Assembly (NCBI GenBank): GCA_003695915.1
Contig: RFGF01000017.1
Location: forward strand, 62,001 to 126,000
Direction: 5' to 3'
Length of the DNA: 64,000 bases
Origin: Nitrospirota bacterium
GTDB taxonomy: Bacteria > Nitrospirota > Nitrospiria > Nitrospirales > UBA8639
The position numbers and the translations under genes were made by a program. Below, in pieces: positions 8,832 to 16,819 of this stretch (positions are counted from its first letter, which is position 1; each line of letters begins with the position of its first letter). The notes beneath the pieces are model-generated. The model was not told where the DNA came from, searched no databases, and saw nothing but the letters and a program-made list of their open reading frames with translations.

Positions 8832-10283
8832 ATGAAGCATCGGTTCACACGAAGAGCTCTGATGTGTGTGCTCGCACTGACCTTGGCCGCACCGTTCTTC
8901 CCCGGTTCACACAGTTGGGCCAACGACGATCTCACCCCTGCTCAGAAAGAAGCGGTCAGAAAAGCGGTCGAAGAGTATCTCAGGCAACAGCAGGGGCAAG
9001 CACCGCCCGCCGTGGGCGCGCCGCCCACCGCGGCACCGGTCACCGGAGGCAAGCGATTGGAAGAACTCGCCACGCCCCGGGCTGCCGGACAAAAATACGG
9101 CTCCACCATGCAAGGATCCGGCGGTCTAATCTTTGCCCGTCCGTTCGTCGCTGCTCCCAAGGCCATCGTCGGTGGTTACACGGACATCGAGTATTTCAAT
9201 CGGGCCAACGATGGCAAGTCGAGCTTTTTCGACCAACATCGACTCGTCCCTTTCATTTACGGCGACGTGAGCGATCATGTGAAGTTCGCTGCAGAAATCG
9301 AATTCGAGCATTTCTCACGCGGGAAGCTCGAAGGCGGCAGCAGTGGAGCTGAACTCGGGGTCGAATTCATGGCCATCGACTATCTGGTTGCGGACCCATT
9401 CAACTTGCGAGCCGGCATCATTCTGCTCCCCTTGGGCAAATTCAATCTGTTGCACGACGCCCCGCTTCGGGATTTGACGGATCGGCCCATCGTGGTTCAA
9501 CGGATCATCCCCACCACGCTCAGTCAGGCCGGCATCGGCTTCTATGGAACGTTCTATCCCACCCGACTCTCCAAACTCGACTATGAATTCTATATCACGA
9601 ACGGATTCACGGGATTCAAAAGCGGCGATTCGGAGTCACCCATTTCCGGAAAAGATGGACTCAAAGACGCTCGCAAAGGCGGCGTCAACGACAACAATGA
9701 CGGCAAATCCTTTGTCGGCCGCGTCGCGTTCAGCCCCCTCCTGGGCATCGAGCTGGGTGCCTCAGCCTTTTATGGTTCATACGATCCGCAAAGCCGACGG
9801 GCACTCGCCATTTGGGCGCTCGACGGCACATTCCAACGCGGTCCCTTCGAACTCATCGGCGAAGGCGCGTGGGCCTATGCCAAAGACAACCATCTGAGCC
9901 TGATGGGCACACCGGTCTTCGACGGTGACGGTGCGTTCGCCAAGGCCCGTCGCATGAACGGATATTACATTCAGCTCAACTATCATTTCTTGCCGGCATT
10001 TCTGACTCGCCTGGCGCCCAGTCACTTCCGGCCGGAGATCTCCACCTTCACAGCCGTCGTTCGCTGGGAAGAAACCGACTTGAACAACGAAGTGGATGGC
10101 AATTTCACCAGTGCTCGTGAGTTTCAGCGCGTGACGTTTGGCCTCAATTATCGGCCGACCGAAGATACCGTCTTCAAGTTCGATTTCCAATACAGCCCGC
10201 AGGATATCGGCAATGAGAGAGGTAATGATAACGTTCCCGTTCAGAACACAGCCTTTATCGCCTCTTGGGCCACCTACTTTTAA
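8832..10283 (+). CDS. Outer-membrane beta-barrel porin
   Basis: A 483-residue protein with a signal peptide (cleavage likely after SWA), then a short helical segment, LTPAQKEAVRKAVEEYLRQQQ, which suggests the N-terminal coiled coil seen in OprO/OprP-like and other trimeric porins. The rest is alternating amphipathic strands, with many aromatic residues. The last residues, SWATYF, end in Phe, the outer-membrane assembly signal. GGAGG ten bases upstream fixes the start. The gene follows the Com-like gene and is closed by a strong hairpin at 10304. Its substrate is unknown. Its place in an iron-regulated block suggests passage of iron complexes or small anions. Confidence 0.8.
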   Translation: MKHRFTRRALMCVLALTLAAPFFPGSHSWANDDLTPAQKEAVRKAVEEYLRQQQGQAPPAVGAPPTAAPVTGGKRLEELATPRAAGQKYGSTMQGSGGLIFARPFVAAPKAIVGGYTDIEYFNRANDGKSSFFDQHRLVPFIYGDVSDHVKFAAEIEFEHFSRGKLEGGSSGAELGVEFMAIDYLVADPFNLRAGIILLPLGKFNLLHDAPLRDLTDRPIVVQRIIPTTLSQAGIGFYGTFYPTRLSKLDYEFYITNGFTGFKSGDSESPISGKDGLKDARKGGVNDNNDGKSFVGRVAFSPLLGIELGASAFYGSYDPQSRRALAIWALDGTFQRGPFELIGEGAWAYAKDNHLSLMGTPVFDGDGAFAKARRMNGYYIQLNYHFLPAFLTRLAPSHFRPEISTFTAVVRWEETDLNNEVDGNFTSAREFQRVTFGLNYRPTEDTVFKFDFQYSPQDIGNERGNDNVPVQNTAFIASWATYF

Positions 10284-10303
10284 GTTCAATGCGCTTGTTG
10301 GCA

Positions 10304-10330
10304 GACGGGAGGGCCAATGGCCCTCCCGTC
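10304..10330 (+). terminator. Hairpin terminator after the porin gene
   Basis: GACGGGAGGGCC and GGCCCTCCCGTC form a perfect 12-bp stem around a 3-base loop, 20 bases past the porin stop. No T-run follows, so it may act with Rho or as an mRNA-stabilising hairpin. Confidence 0.7.
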
Positions 10331-10691
10331 CATGCTCGCCTCCAGCTATTTTCATAAACGAGTCACGCTCTGCCTCGGCCGTTCCATGAGATGCCGATCG
10401 CTGTTATCGAGGCATTGATCTTAGGAGACCAAAAGCCTCTTAATTCATTTCATGATGATTCGAACCTGTCCTCCAAGATTTCCGTCATCACAAAGCTGGC
10501 CGATCCCACAGCATGCCCCGCAACGCATAGGGGAACATAAAATAACGAATAACCATAAAGAGGCAGGCCATTGCACCCCGCGCCTTCATAACTTGACTTG
10601 AGGTCGCCTTCCTGTGCTCTTAAATCCTACTGACGCACAGACTTGCACAACCCATTCTAGGATCTGCCGAAAATGAACGAAGCCAGCTTCA
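10331..10691. other. Non-coding stretch before the iron-regulated lipoprotein operon
   Basis: I see no supported gene here. Only short frames without ribosome sites are present. The sequence leads into the promoter at 10692 and the Fur-like site at 10738. Confidence 0.5.
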
Positions 10692-10720
10692 TTGACGCCC
10701 CTCAGAGCGCATGCTAGAAT
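10692..10720 (+). promoter_or_regulatory. Sigma-70-type promoter of the lipoprotein/FMN-binding operon
   Basis: TTGACG at 10692-10697, exactly 17 bases, then TAGAAT at 10715-10720. Each hexamer matches consensus at five positions. The expected start point near 10727 leaves the Fur-like site 10738-10752 just downstream, where binding would block transcription. The same TTGACG-17-TAGAAT layout occurs before ileS at 44082. Confidence 0.65.
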
Positions 10721-10737
10721 GCGATTCCTCTTATTAC

Positions 10738-10752
10738 TGAAAATCATTATCA
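10738..10752. promoter_or_regulatory. Fur box
   Basis: TGAAAATCATTATCA matches the 7-1-7 Fur motif TGATAATNATTATCA at 13 of 14 defined positions. It lies between the promoter at 10692-10720 and the ATG at 10769, a repressing position. This is the best iron-operator match I see in the window. Confidence 0.75.
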
Positions 10753-10768
10753 GAATCTTTGAACTTGA

Positions 10769-11299
10769 ATGCAGTTTTCATTCGTTGATCCATTTGTCCT
10801 CCATAGCAGGCCCTACACGATCGGCGTCAGAGCGGCATGGGGGCTCGTGCTGTGTCTATCGATGGTCGGCTGTGCGGCTTGGCTCGATTTCGACCCCTCT
10901 CGAACCTTGCTGGTAGCATGCCCACCGGACACCATTTGGGAACAAGCGCTGACCGTTTTCGACGGCTATCCTTTGGCTTCCGTTGACCGAGATGCAGGTG
11001 TGATTGAAACCGATTGGCGCGAAGAGCCAGCCCAAGGCCAGCCCTACGGTTTGTTCGGGCGGGAAGGCTTGGGCGACAAGGAACGCTCGCGGCTCACGTT
11101 TCGACTGGAACCGTCATCCCCGCACGCCTTTCGGATCGAGCTGGCCGAGCAACGCCAGCATTGGGGATTTCGCGGCGGGGCTCGGATCTATGACTGGTAT
11201 CCCGTACCGCCTTCTCCCGATGTCACGGAGAGACTTGTGTCAACCCTCAAACGCAAATTGAAGGAGAAGGGATGCGTCTTCGACGTAGCCTCTTCATAA
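10769..11299 (+). CDS. Lipoprotein, BamC-like, first gene of the FMN-binding operon
   Basis: A 176-residue lipoprotein with lipobox MVGC (Cys35). The mature region begins CPPDTIWEQALTVFDGYPLASVDRDAG and continues into ETDWREE, a layout like the first BamC/NlpB-type helix-grip domain in which a conserved 'v...d...G.i.T.W' strand follows a helix. The match is by eye and weak. It is transcribed from the promoter at 10692 under the Fur box at 10738 and overlaps the FMN-binding gene by 28 bases, so the two are co-translated or coupled. An envelope scaffold or maturation role for its partner is possible. Confidence 0.6.
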   Translation: MQFSFVDPFVLHSRPYTIGVRAAWGLVLCLSMVGCAAWLDFDPSRTLLVACPPDTIWEQALTVFDGYPLASVDRDAGVIETDWREEPAQGQPYGLFGREGLGDKERSRLTFRLEPSSPHAFRIELAEQRQHWGFRGGARIYDWYPVPPSPDVTERLVSTLKRKLKEKGCVFDVASS

Positions 11300-11952
11300 C
11301 GCTCGTGCTCCTGCTCGCGGTGGTTGTTTGCCACGCCCATGCGGAACGAATTTGGGATGACGAGCTCAATCGTTATCTCACGCCCGAAGAGATGGGCCAG
11401 GAAGATGTGTATCTAACTCCCGAGCAAGCGGCGAAACTCATGTTTCCCGACTCCGAAACGATCCGGCGGGACATCATTCAGCTCACTCCTGCGCAGAAGG
11501 CTACGATCGAACAGCGCATCGGCTGGCGGTTTCCCGAAACGACCTTTGACGTCTATATCGGAGAGACCAAAGGCCGCATCGACGGATGGGCCGTCATTCA
11601 AAATACCATCGGCAAGCACAAGCCCATGACCTATATGGTCGGGATCGACCCGGACGGCGAGGTCATCGGCGTGGAGGTGCTGGTTTACCGGGAATCGCGG
11701 GGCAGCGAGGTCCGAACCAAACGGTTCAACTATCAATACGAGGGGAAGACGGTCTATGACCCGATTCGGATCAACCGCGATATCATCAATATTTCCGGCG
11801 CCACCATGTCGGTCCGCTCGATGAGTGCCGGCGTCAAACGGGCGCTGGTCATCGTTGACGAGATCTATTTGAAACCCATGGGGCGGGGAAGTACGCTCAA
11901 CGCCGCCAAGCGAGAGGAAAAAGGGCTGCTCGAAACCCTGTTGGGCTTCTAA
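11272..11952 (+). CDS. FMN-binding periplasmic protein (ApbE substrate)
   Basis: A 226-residue exported protein with a signal peptide ending near AHA at 22-24. The C-terminal half is an FMN-binding domain of the NqrC/RnfG type. The stretch around residues 120-145 matches the beta core, and DIINISGATMSVRS contains the SGAT flavinylation motif with Thr178 as probable acceptor. ApbE, encoded at 6465-7508, would attach FMN there. It begins with AAGGAGAAGGG before the ATG, inside the end of the preceding lipoprotein gene, and is followed after 17 bases by a four-helix membrane protein. NqrC and RnfG themselves sit in large sodium or proton pump operons, which are absent here. This protein therefore belongs to a separate flavin electron-transfer system. 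Confidence 0.85.
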   Translation: MRLRRSLFITLVLLLAVVVCHAHAERIWDDELNRYLTPEEMGQEDVYLTPEQAAKLMFPDSETIRRDIIQLTPAQKATIEQRIGWRFPETTFDVYIGETKGRIDGWAVIQNTIGKHKPMTYMVGIDPDGEVIGVEVLVYRESRGSEVRTKRFNYQYEGKTVYDPIRINRDIINISGATMSVRSMSAGVKRALVIVDEIYLKPMGRGSTLNAAKREEKGLLETLLGF

Positions 11953-11969
11953 GCGCCCATCCATATGGC

Positions 11970-12482
11970 ATGCGGAATTTCAATACCAGGTTTCGGCTGC
12001 GCGATACGGATCGCCAGATCAGACTTGTCTATACATGGTTCCTTCTTCTCATGCTCGTGGGGTTCATGTTTACTTTTTTCTGGGCACATAGCATGACGGA
12101 ATTGACACCTCGTGGGATTGCCGAACACTACCGCGGTTCGGATGCCACGTTCGGTGAACCCATGTCCTTTGGCCAACTCGCGGAAACCACGCATTTCCAT
12201 CTCTTCACGATGCCGGTAGTCTTTCTCATTATGGTCCATGTCTTGTATCTCACGATGGCATCACCACTCATCAAGAGCATGACCACGTGGGCTGCCTTCC
12301 TCGGTGTGTGCTTGGACTTGGCCTCTCCGTGGTTGATCACCTACGTCTCGCCGGTGTTTGTGTTGACCATGCTGACCGGAGACGTGTTGATGATACTGAG
12401 CTTTGTCATCATGTTCATCATTCCCATGTATGAAATGTGGATTGTGAAACAGCCCTTTATCATGCGTGGTGAAGCCAAGTAA
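11970..12482 (+). CDS. Four-helix membrane protein, probable redox partner
   Basis: A 170-residue integral membrane protein that I cannot name. Helices are visible at about 20-42, 74-96, 106-128 and 130-153. Histidines cluster at 40, 53, 75, 77 and 90. His77 and His90 fall in the same helix 13 residues apart, the spacing used to hold b-type haems, though this is not proof. It follows the FMN-binding gene by 17 bases and ends before a strong terminator. The natural reading is a membrane anchor that passes electrons between the quinone pool and the flavinylated periplasmic domain. This is inference from order and histidine placement. Confidence 0.65.
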   Translation: MRNFNTRFRLRDTDRQIRLVYTWFLLLMLVGFMFTFFWAHSMTELTPRGIAEHYRGSDATFGEPMSFGQLAETTHFHLFTMPVVFLIMVHVLYLTMASPLIKSMTTWAAFLGVCLDLASPWLITYVSPVFVLTMLTGDVLMILSFVIMFIIPMYEMWIVKQPFIMRGEAK

Positions 12483-12532
12483 TCTGCGTTCGTTGTCCCA
12501 CGCGGGACACCCAGGCCCGCGACTTCACGTCC

Positions 12533-12568
12533 AGAGCCCAGGATGCCGAGACCGGCACTCTGGGCTCT
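12533..12568 (+). terminator. Rho-independent-like terminator of the flavin operon
   Basis: AGAGCCCAG and CTGGGCTCT form a 9-bp outer stem. TGCCG and CGGCA form an inner stem around AGAC, giving one long hairpin broken by two small bulges, and TTGTGTTTG follows. It lies 50 bases after the last gene of the operon. Confidence 0.75.
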
Positions 12569-12909
12569 TGTGTTTGAAAGATCTGTTCCCCCTCTTGCGC
12601 CTCACAGACCCGGTCACATAATCGCAGGACCGGTCTTCGACGATCGTGGCGGCCCACCTCCCGCCCGACCCGGGGAGCCTCGTTCCTCCTGGAGGCTCCC
12701 CTCCCCATCGCAACGATGCTAGAGGCGTCACAACGGACGATCGGAGATTGCTCGGAATACGCGGAGGCGCGTCCAGCGCAGTCTCCCAACGAAGCCATGC
12801 AGGACACATCGCGCAAGAATGGCCTCGCTGCTACAGACTGTGGCAACGAGCACTTCTCCTCTCTCCGAAGGGCTTCCGCTGACCCAAAAGTCCGGCTTCT
12901 TCCCGAGGC
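12569..12909. other. Spacer between convergent genes
   Basis: I see nothing coding here. Several frames are open on both strands but lack ribosome sites and recognisable protein patterns. It separates the flavin operon from the convergent minus-strand acyl-CoA operon. Confidence 0.5.
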
Positions 12910-13845
12910 TTACGCGATTGATGATCGTGGGATAAGCTGATCGGTGCGAGCCTGCTGCTCGGCGTGATAGGAACTCCGAACGAGCGGACCCGATTCCACA
13001 TGCCTGAAACCGAGGGCCAGTCCCTCATCCTTCAACTGCTGGAATTCGTTTGGATGATAGAATCGTGCCACGGGCGCATGATCTCGCGTGGGAGCAAGGT
13101 ATTGTCCGATGGTGAGGATGTCGCACCCCACGTCGCGGAGATCGATCATGACTTGACGAAGCTCATCCGGAGATTCCCCCAACCCGACAATCACGCCGGA
13201 TTTGGTCAATGCTCCGAGCGCTTTAGCCCGTGTAAGCACGGTCAACGATCGAAGATACTTGCCCTGCGGTCGCATCAAGGGAAACAACCGCGGGACGGTT
13301 TCGATATTATGATTGAGAATATCCGGCCGCTCCTGCATGACCGTCGCAAGTGCCGATTCGTTCCCTTGAAAGTCAGGAATAAGGACTTCAATCGTACAAG
13401 TCGGCGTAACGGAGCGAATAGCACGAATGGTTGCGGCAAAGATCGAAGCGCCACCGTCCGGCAGTTCGTCTCGATTCACAGACGTGATCACGGCATGACG
13501 GAGCCCCAGGGCTTGCACCGCTTTCGCCACACGAAGCGGCTCATCCCGATCAAGTCCCTGTGGACGCCCCGTGGTCACGGCACAATAATGACAGCGACGC
13601 GTACAGATATCGCCCAGGATCATGAACGTGGCCGTCCGCTGATTCCAGCATTCCCATACATTGGGGCATCTGGCTTCCTCGCACACCGTATGCAACCCCA
13701 GGTCATCCATGATCTGCCGGATCTCCCGGTAGTCCGGTCCTTGCCGAACCCGTACTTTGAACCATGGAGGAAGACGCCTGCGGGCCTCTGCATGAGTTTG
13801 TGCTTCAGCAGTTTGTCTCAATTCCTCGATGGGGATAAAGGTCAT
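12910..13845 (-). CDS. lipA: Lipoyl synthase
   Basis: A radical-SAM enzyme that inserts two sulphurs into octanoyl groups to make lipoyl cofactors. The auxiliary cluster cysteines are Cys55, Cys60 and Cys66 in CEEARCPNVWEC. The SAM cluster is CTRRCHYC (Cys81, 85, 88). The C-terminal RSSYHA Ser ligand is present. The length of 311 residues is normal. It is the last gene of the acyl-CoA operon and overlaps the GTPase gene by four bases. That placement fits, because the E2 subunit encoded upstream in the operon needs a lipoyl group. No lipB or lplA is in the window. Confidence 0.95.
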   Translation of the reverse strand: MTFIPIEELRQTAEAQTHAEARRRLPPWFKVRVRQGPDYREIRQIMDDLGLHTVCEEARCPNVWECWNQRTATFMILGDICTRRCHYCAVTTGRPQGLDRDEPLRVAKAVQALGLRHAVITSVNRDELPDGGASIFAATIRAIRSVTPTCTIEVLIPDFQGNESALATVMQERPDILNHNIETVPRLFPLMRPQGKYLRSLTVLTRAKALGALTKSGVIVGLGESPDELRQVMIDLRDVGCDILTIGQYLAPTRDHAPVARFYHPNEFQQLKDEGLALGFRHVESGPLVRSSYHAEQQARTDQLIPRSSIA

Positions 13846-14648
13846 GTCGTCGCTCCGTCGCCTCCCGCTGAAACATCGCTTGGAACCGGTGACGCCGAAG
13901 ACTGGGAGGCCAGCGAGAGGATGGCTTCTTTGAGCTCTGGGATCCCCTCACCCTTCACCGCCACCGTCGCCAAGACAGGCTGTATCCAGCGCCGCAAGGT
14001 GGCGATCGTCGCCTGGGCCTCAGGATGATCGGCTTTATTGACCACCACGAGATGAGCCACTTCGAATAACCCGGCTTTCATGGCTTGAATTTCATCACCC
14101 AATCCTGGTGCCACGATGACGACCACGACATCTGCCAGTGTAGTAATTTCACCGACTTCTTGTCCGACTCCGACCGTTTCGACCAATATGAGATCATAGC
14201 CGGCTGCGCTCAACACGGTGATCGCATGACACGTCGATCGAGCGAGCCCCCCAGCGTGGCCGCGAGTCGCCATGCTCCGTATATAAACTCCTTCATCCAA
14301 GGCATGACGTTGCATGCGAACCCGATCGCCAAGCAAAGCCCCGCCGGTCAGGGGGCTGCTAATATCGACCGCCAGCACCCCGACTCGCTTTCCATCCACA
14401 CGGAAGGCATCGATCAGTCGATCGACGACGGTGCTTTTTCCGACACCGGGATATCCGGTAATCCCCACGACGACCCCGTGATTCGTTTCGCCTTTGAAAT
14501 GCTGAGCGAGTGTTGATACCGCCTCGGGGTCGGATTCCATGAAAGAAATGGCTCGCGAAATCGCCCGGAGTTCACCGGCTCGAATGCGAGCGACGAGCGC
14601 CGCCATGCGTTCCGAGCTAGCCTTGCTCGATGGGCTCGAACCAAACAT
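13842..14648 (-). CDS. MeaB/ArgK-type GTPase, B12-mutase chaperone
   Basis: A 268-residue G3E-family GTPase. The P-loop GYPGVGKST is at residues 65-73, with a metal-binding Asp in DISSP, the switch region ETVGVGQ and the base-recognition motif NKAD. MeaB-type proteins load adenosylcobalamin onto acyl-CoA mutases and protect them from inactivation. The operon encodes both mutase subunits, so the partner is almost surely the mutase at 17723/16409. It overlaps the upstream DUF35 gene by 32 bases and lipA by four. In IcmF enzymes this GTPase is fused to the mutase, while here it is separate. Confidence 0.9.
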   Translation of the reverse strand: MFGSSPSSKASSERMAALVARIRAGELRAISRAISFMESDPEAVSTLAQHFKGETNHGVVVGITGYPGVGKSTVVDRLIDAFRVDGKRVGVLAVDISSPLTGGALLGDRVRMQRHALDEGVYIRSMATRGHAGGLARSTCHAITVLSAAGYDLILVETVGVGQEVGEITTLADVVVVIVAPGLGDEIQAMKAGLFEVAHLVVVNKADHPEAQATIATLRRWIQPVLATVAVKGEGIPELKEAILSLASQSSASPVPSDVSAGGDGATT

Positions 14649-15111
14649 CGGTCACCGTGTAGGTTGGCTCTTTGGCGAATCGGGGACGAACAGGCATCCC
14701 GATGCGAACCTGTTCGGGATCGACCCCTTTCAATCGAGAGAGAAACAATGTATTCACTCCCTCGAATTCGACCAAGATCAAGACATAGGGTGTTTCTTTC
14801 AGAAAGCGTTCGCTTCCGTAATAGCAGACGGTAAACGTATGAATCCGGGCTGTGGTCGGGAGTCGCTCCCAGGTCGTGGCATGGCCGCACTCCATACAAT
14901 GCCTTCGCGGCGTGGCATAGAAGTATCGGCATTGCGTGCATCGCGAGCCGAGCAACTCCCCCTTGCTCAATCCTAGAAAAAACGGGGTGTCTTGGGCATA
15001 ACTGTGCCGATACTCGATTTCATAGCGATCACGAAGAATCAAGGGATCCATACTCAAAATCTCGACCCGATGCTGTGCGAGAGGATCAGAGCCTTCTGGT
15101 GATTCATTCAT
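14617..15111 (-). CDS. DUF35 zinc-ribbon/OB-fold protein
   Basis: A 164-residue two-part protein. A rubredoxin-like zinc ribbon, CTQCRYF...CMECG, is followed by an OB fold with the stretch HTFTVCYYGSERFLKETPYV. DUF35 proteins pair with thiolase-like enzymes and shape acyl-CoA binding, as in archaeal thiolase/HMG-CoA synthase complexes and steroid side-chain aldolases. Its gene starts 14 bases after the stop of the thiolase-like gene, in keeping with a complex. About 30 extra N-terminal residues precede the usual family start, and an internal ATG at 15051 is an alternative. The ribosome site is weak in both cases. Confidence 0.85.
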   Translation of the reverse strand: MNESPEGSDPLAQHRVEILSMDPLILRDRYEIEYRHSYAQDTPFFLGLSKGELLGSRCTQCRYFYATPRRHCMECGHATTWERLPTTARIHTFTVCYYGSERFLKETPYVLILVEFEGVNTLFLSRLKGVDPEQVRIGMPVRPRFAKEPTYTVTDVWFEPIEQG

Positions 15112-15125
15112 CGTTAAGCCATGAG

Positions 15126-16412
15126 TTACGTCACGGCTTCAAGAATCGTCACGGTAATATACGTTCCAGTCCCGGCATGACTGTGAATCAGCCCTCGTCG
15201 AGGCCGCGAAACCTGCAACATTCCGTTCCCCAAATGTTTTTCGATTGCCCCCTGCAACTGCCACAACGCGAAGACTGCCTGCATGAGCCCGGTCGCGCCG
15301 ACGGGATGGCCACAGGCCAACAGTCCACCCGACGGATTGACCGGCAATCGACCTTGCTGTGGGAGCGACAACCCGTAATCGATCCCCGGCATGAAGGGAA
15401 TGCCGGATTCCACGAACGATCCCCCTTCGCCGTATTTGCACAGGCCGAGGTCCTCGTAAGTCTGTATTTCCGATGACGTATACGCATCGTGCAACTCGAT
15501 AAAACTTAATTCTTCCCGAGGATCCTGAATTCCCGCCATGTGATACGCCAGTTTGGCGGCCATACGCCCGCCACGGAACGAATGCACACCCGGATAGCGC
15601 AGCGTAGCGTAATCGCTCTCTTGCTCATGCGGCAAGAGGAGCACTTTTCCATGTGGGCGATCCGCCATGCGCATCGTATCCGACCCCGACCCCACGCCCG
15701 TGATGTGTACAGGCCGATCACAAACGCGCGAGGCGATGCGCTCTGAGGCGAGAATACAGACGGCCGCGCCATCCGACATCGTGCAGATATCTTCCATGGT
15801 CAGCGGCGTGGCCACCATGGGAGCCTGACGGACCTGCTCGATGGTCAGTCGTTTCGCCTTTTGCGCATAGGGATTGTAAAGCGCATTGATGTGGTTCTTG
15901 ACCGAGACCATCGCCATCTGCTCGACCGTGGTCCCGAATTCATACATATGGCGCTGGACCATCATGGCATAATAGCCGGTGTAAAAGCCCCCGATGGGAA
16001 AATCGAAGTTGGTATCGGAAGCCAGCGCGATGAATTCGTTTCCCTTCCACGTGCTCACTCGCGACATGGTTTCGAACCCAAAGGCCACACAACACTCCAT
16101 ACGGCCGGAGGCGATGGCTTCCCAGGCCGATTGCAAACACAGACCGCCTGTCGCTCCGCCGCCCTCGATCCGTTTCGACGGTTTGGGACAGAGGCCCAGA
16201 TAATCCTGCACCATGCTGGCGGCTTTCAATTGGCGTGTAAAGTGATCAGAAAAATACGAGCCGACCGCGCCGTCGATCATGTCAGGGGTCAAGGCCGGGA
16301 TATCGCGCAGGGCATAGTCATAGGCCTCTTTGACCATCAAGCGAAAATCTTTCTCCGGATGCGCTTTGGCAAACTTGGTCACCCCTCCGCTGATCAGATA
16401 GACAGGTCTCAT
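15126..16412 (-). CDS. Thiolase-like protein (SCP2 type), partner of DUF35
   Basis: A 428-residue thiolase-superfamily protein. The C-terminal GGLLACGHPVGATG motif carries the catalytic His, and ELHDAYTSSEIQ matches the NEAF-type loop. At the nucleophile region, EGGGATGG lines up with the usual NaCaSG, putting Gly86 where the catalytic Cys should be. Cys92 lies six residues later and might not substitute. The last Cys-containing loop is replaced by HSHAGTGT. It may therefore be an acyl-CoA aldolase of the Ltp2 kind rather than a true thiolase; alignment by eye limits this. It overlaps the B12-subunit gene by four bases. Confidence 0.8.
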   Translation of the reverse strand: MRPVYLISGGVTKFAKAHPEKDFRLMVKEAYDYALRDIPALTPDMIDGAVGSYFSDHFTRQLKAASMVQDYLGLCPKPSKRIEGGGATGGLCLQSAWEAIASGRMECCVAFGFETMSRVSTWKGNEFIALASDTNFDFPIGGFYTGYYAMMVQRHMYEFGTTVEQMAMVSVKNHINALYNPYAQKAKRLTIEQVRQAPMVATPLTMEDICTMSDGAAVCILASERIASRVCDRPVHITGVGSGSDTMRMADRPHGKVLLLPHEQESDYATLRYPGVHSFRGGRMAAKLAYHMAGIQDPREELSFIELHDAYTSSEIQTYEDLGLCKYGEGGSFVESGIPFMPGIDYGLSLPQQGRLPVNPSGGLLACGHPVGATGLMQAVFALWQLQGAIEKHLGNGMLQVSRPRRGLIHSHAGTGTYITVTILEAVT

Positions 16413-16819
16413 TCTCGACGCAGTCCTTTGACGAACTCGACGATGGTTTGCAGCGGCGTGCCGGGCGGAAAGACGGCACGAACGCCGGCAGACAGAAGCT
16501 TGGGCACATCCTCGTCAGGAATGATGCCGCCAGCGAACACGACAATATCCTCGGCTCCGCGTTCTCTCAATAAATCCACAATACGCGGCAACAAATAATT
16601 GTGAGCGCCGGAATGAATCCCCAGCCCGATGGCCTGCACATCTTCCTGGATCGCTGTATTGACGACTTGCTCGGGTGTTTGATGGAGTCCAGTGTAAATG
16701 ACCTCCACTCCAGCATCGCGGATGGCATGGGCCACAAGTTTCACACCCCGATCATGCCCATCCAACCCCACTTTTCCGATCAACACGCGGAGCGGAGTCT
16801 GTCTCGTCGTGGCAGTCAT
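16409..16819 (-). CDS. icmB: Acyl-CoA mutase small subunit, B12-binding
   Basis: A 136-residue cobalamin-binding domain protein. The DxHxxG motif (Asp20, His22, Gly25) provides the lower cobalt ligand, and GIHSGAH and FAGGIIPDED match the nucleotide-loop binding strands. The small separate subunit is the architecture of isobutyryl-CoA mutase and 2-hydroxyisobutyryl-CoA mutase, and also of archaeal-type methylmalonyl-CoA mutase. The large subunit is encoded at 17723-19387 with one gene between. The gene symbol is by analogy with IcmA/IcmB and depends on the substrate argument given for the large subunit. Confidence 0.85.
   Translation of the reverse strand: MTATTRQTPLRVLIGKVGLDGHDRGVKLVAHAIRDAGVEVIYTGLHQTPEQVVNTAIQEDVQAIGLGIHSGAHNYLLPRIVDLLRERGAEDIVVFAGGIIPDEDVPKLLSAGVRAVFPPGTPLQTIVEFVKGLRRE

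Noticed and set aside
11272-11952. RnfG or NqrC of a sodium-pumping complex
   Set aside because: No other Rnf or Nqr subunit genes are present; only the FMN-binding domain is shared.
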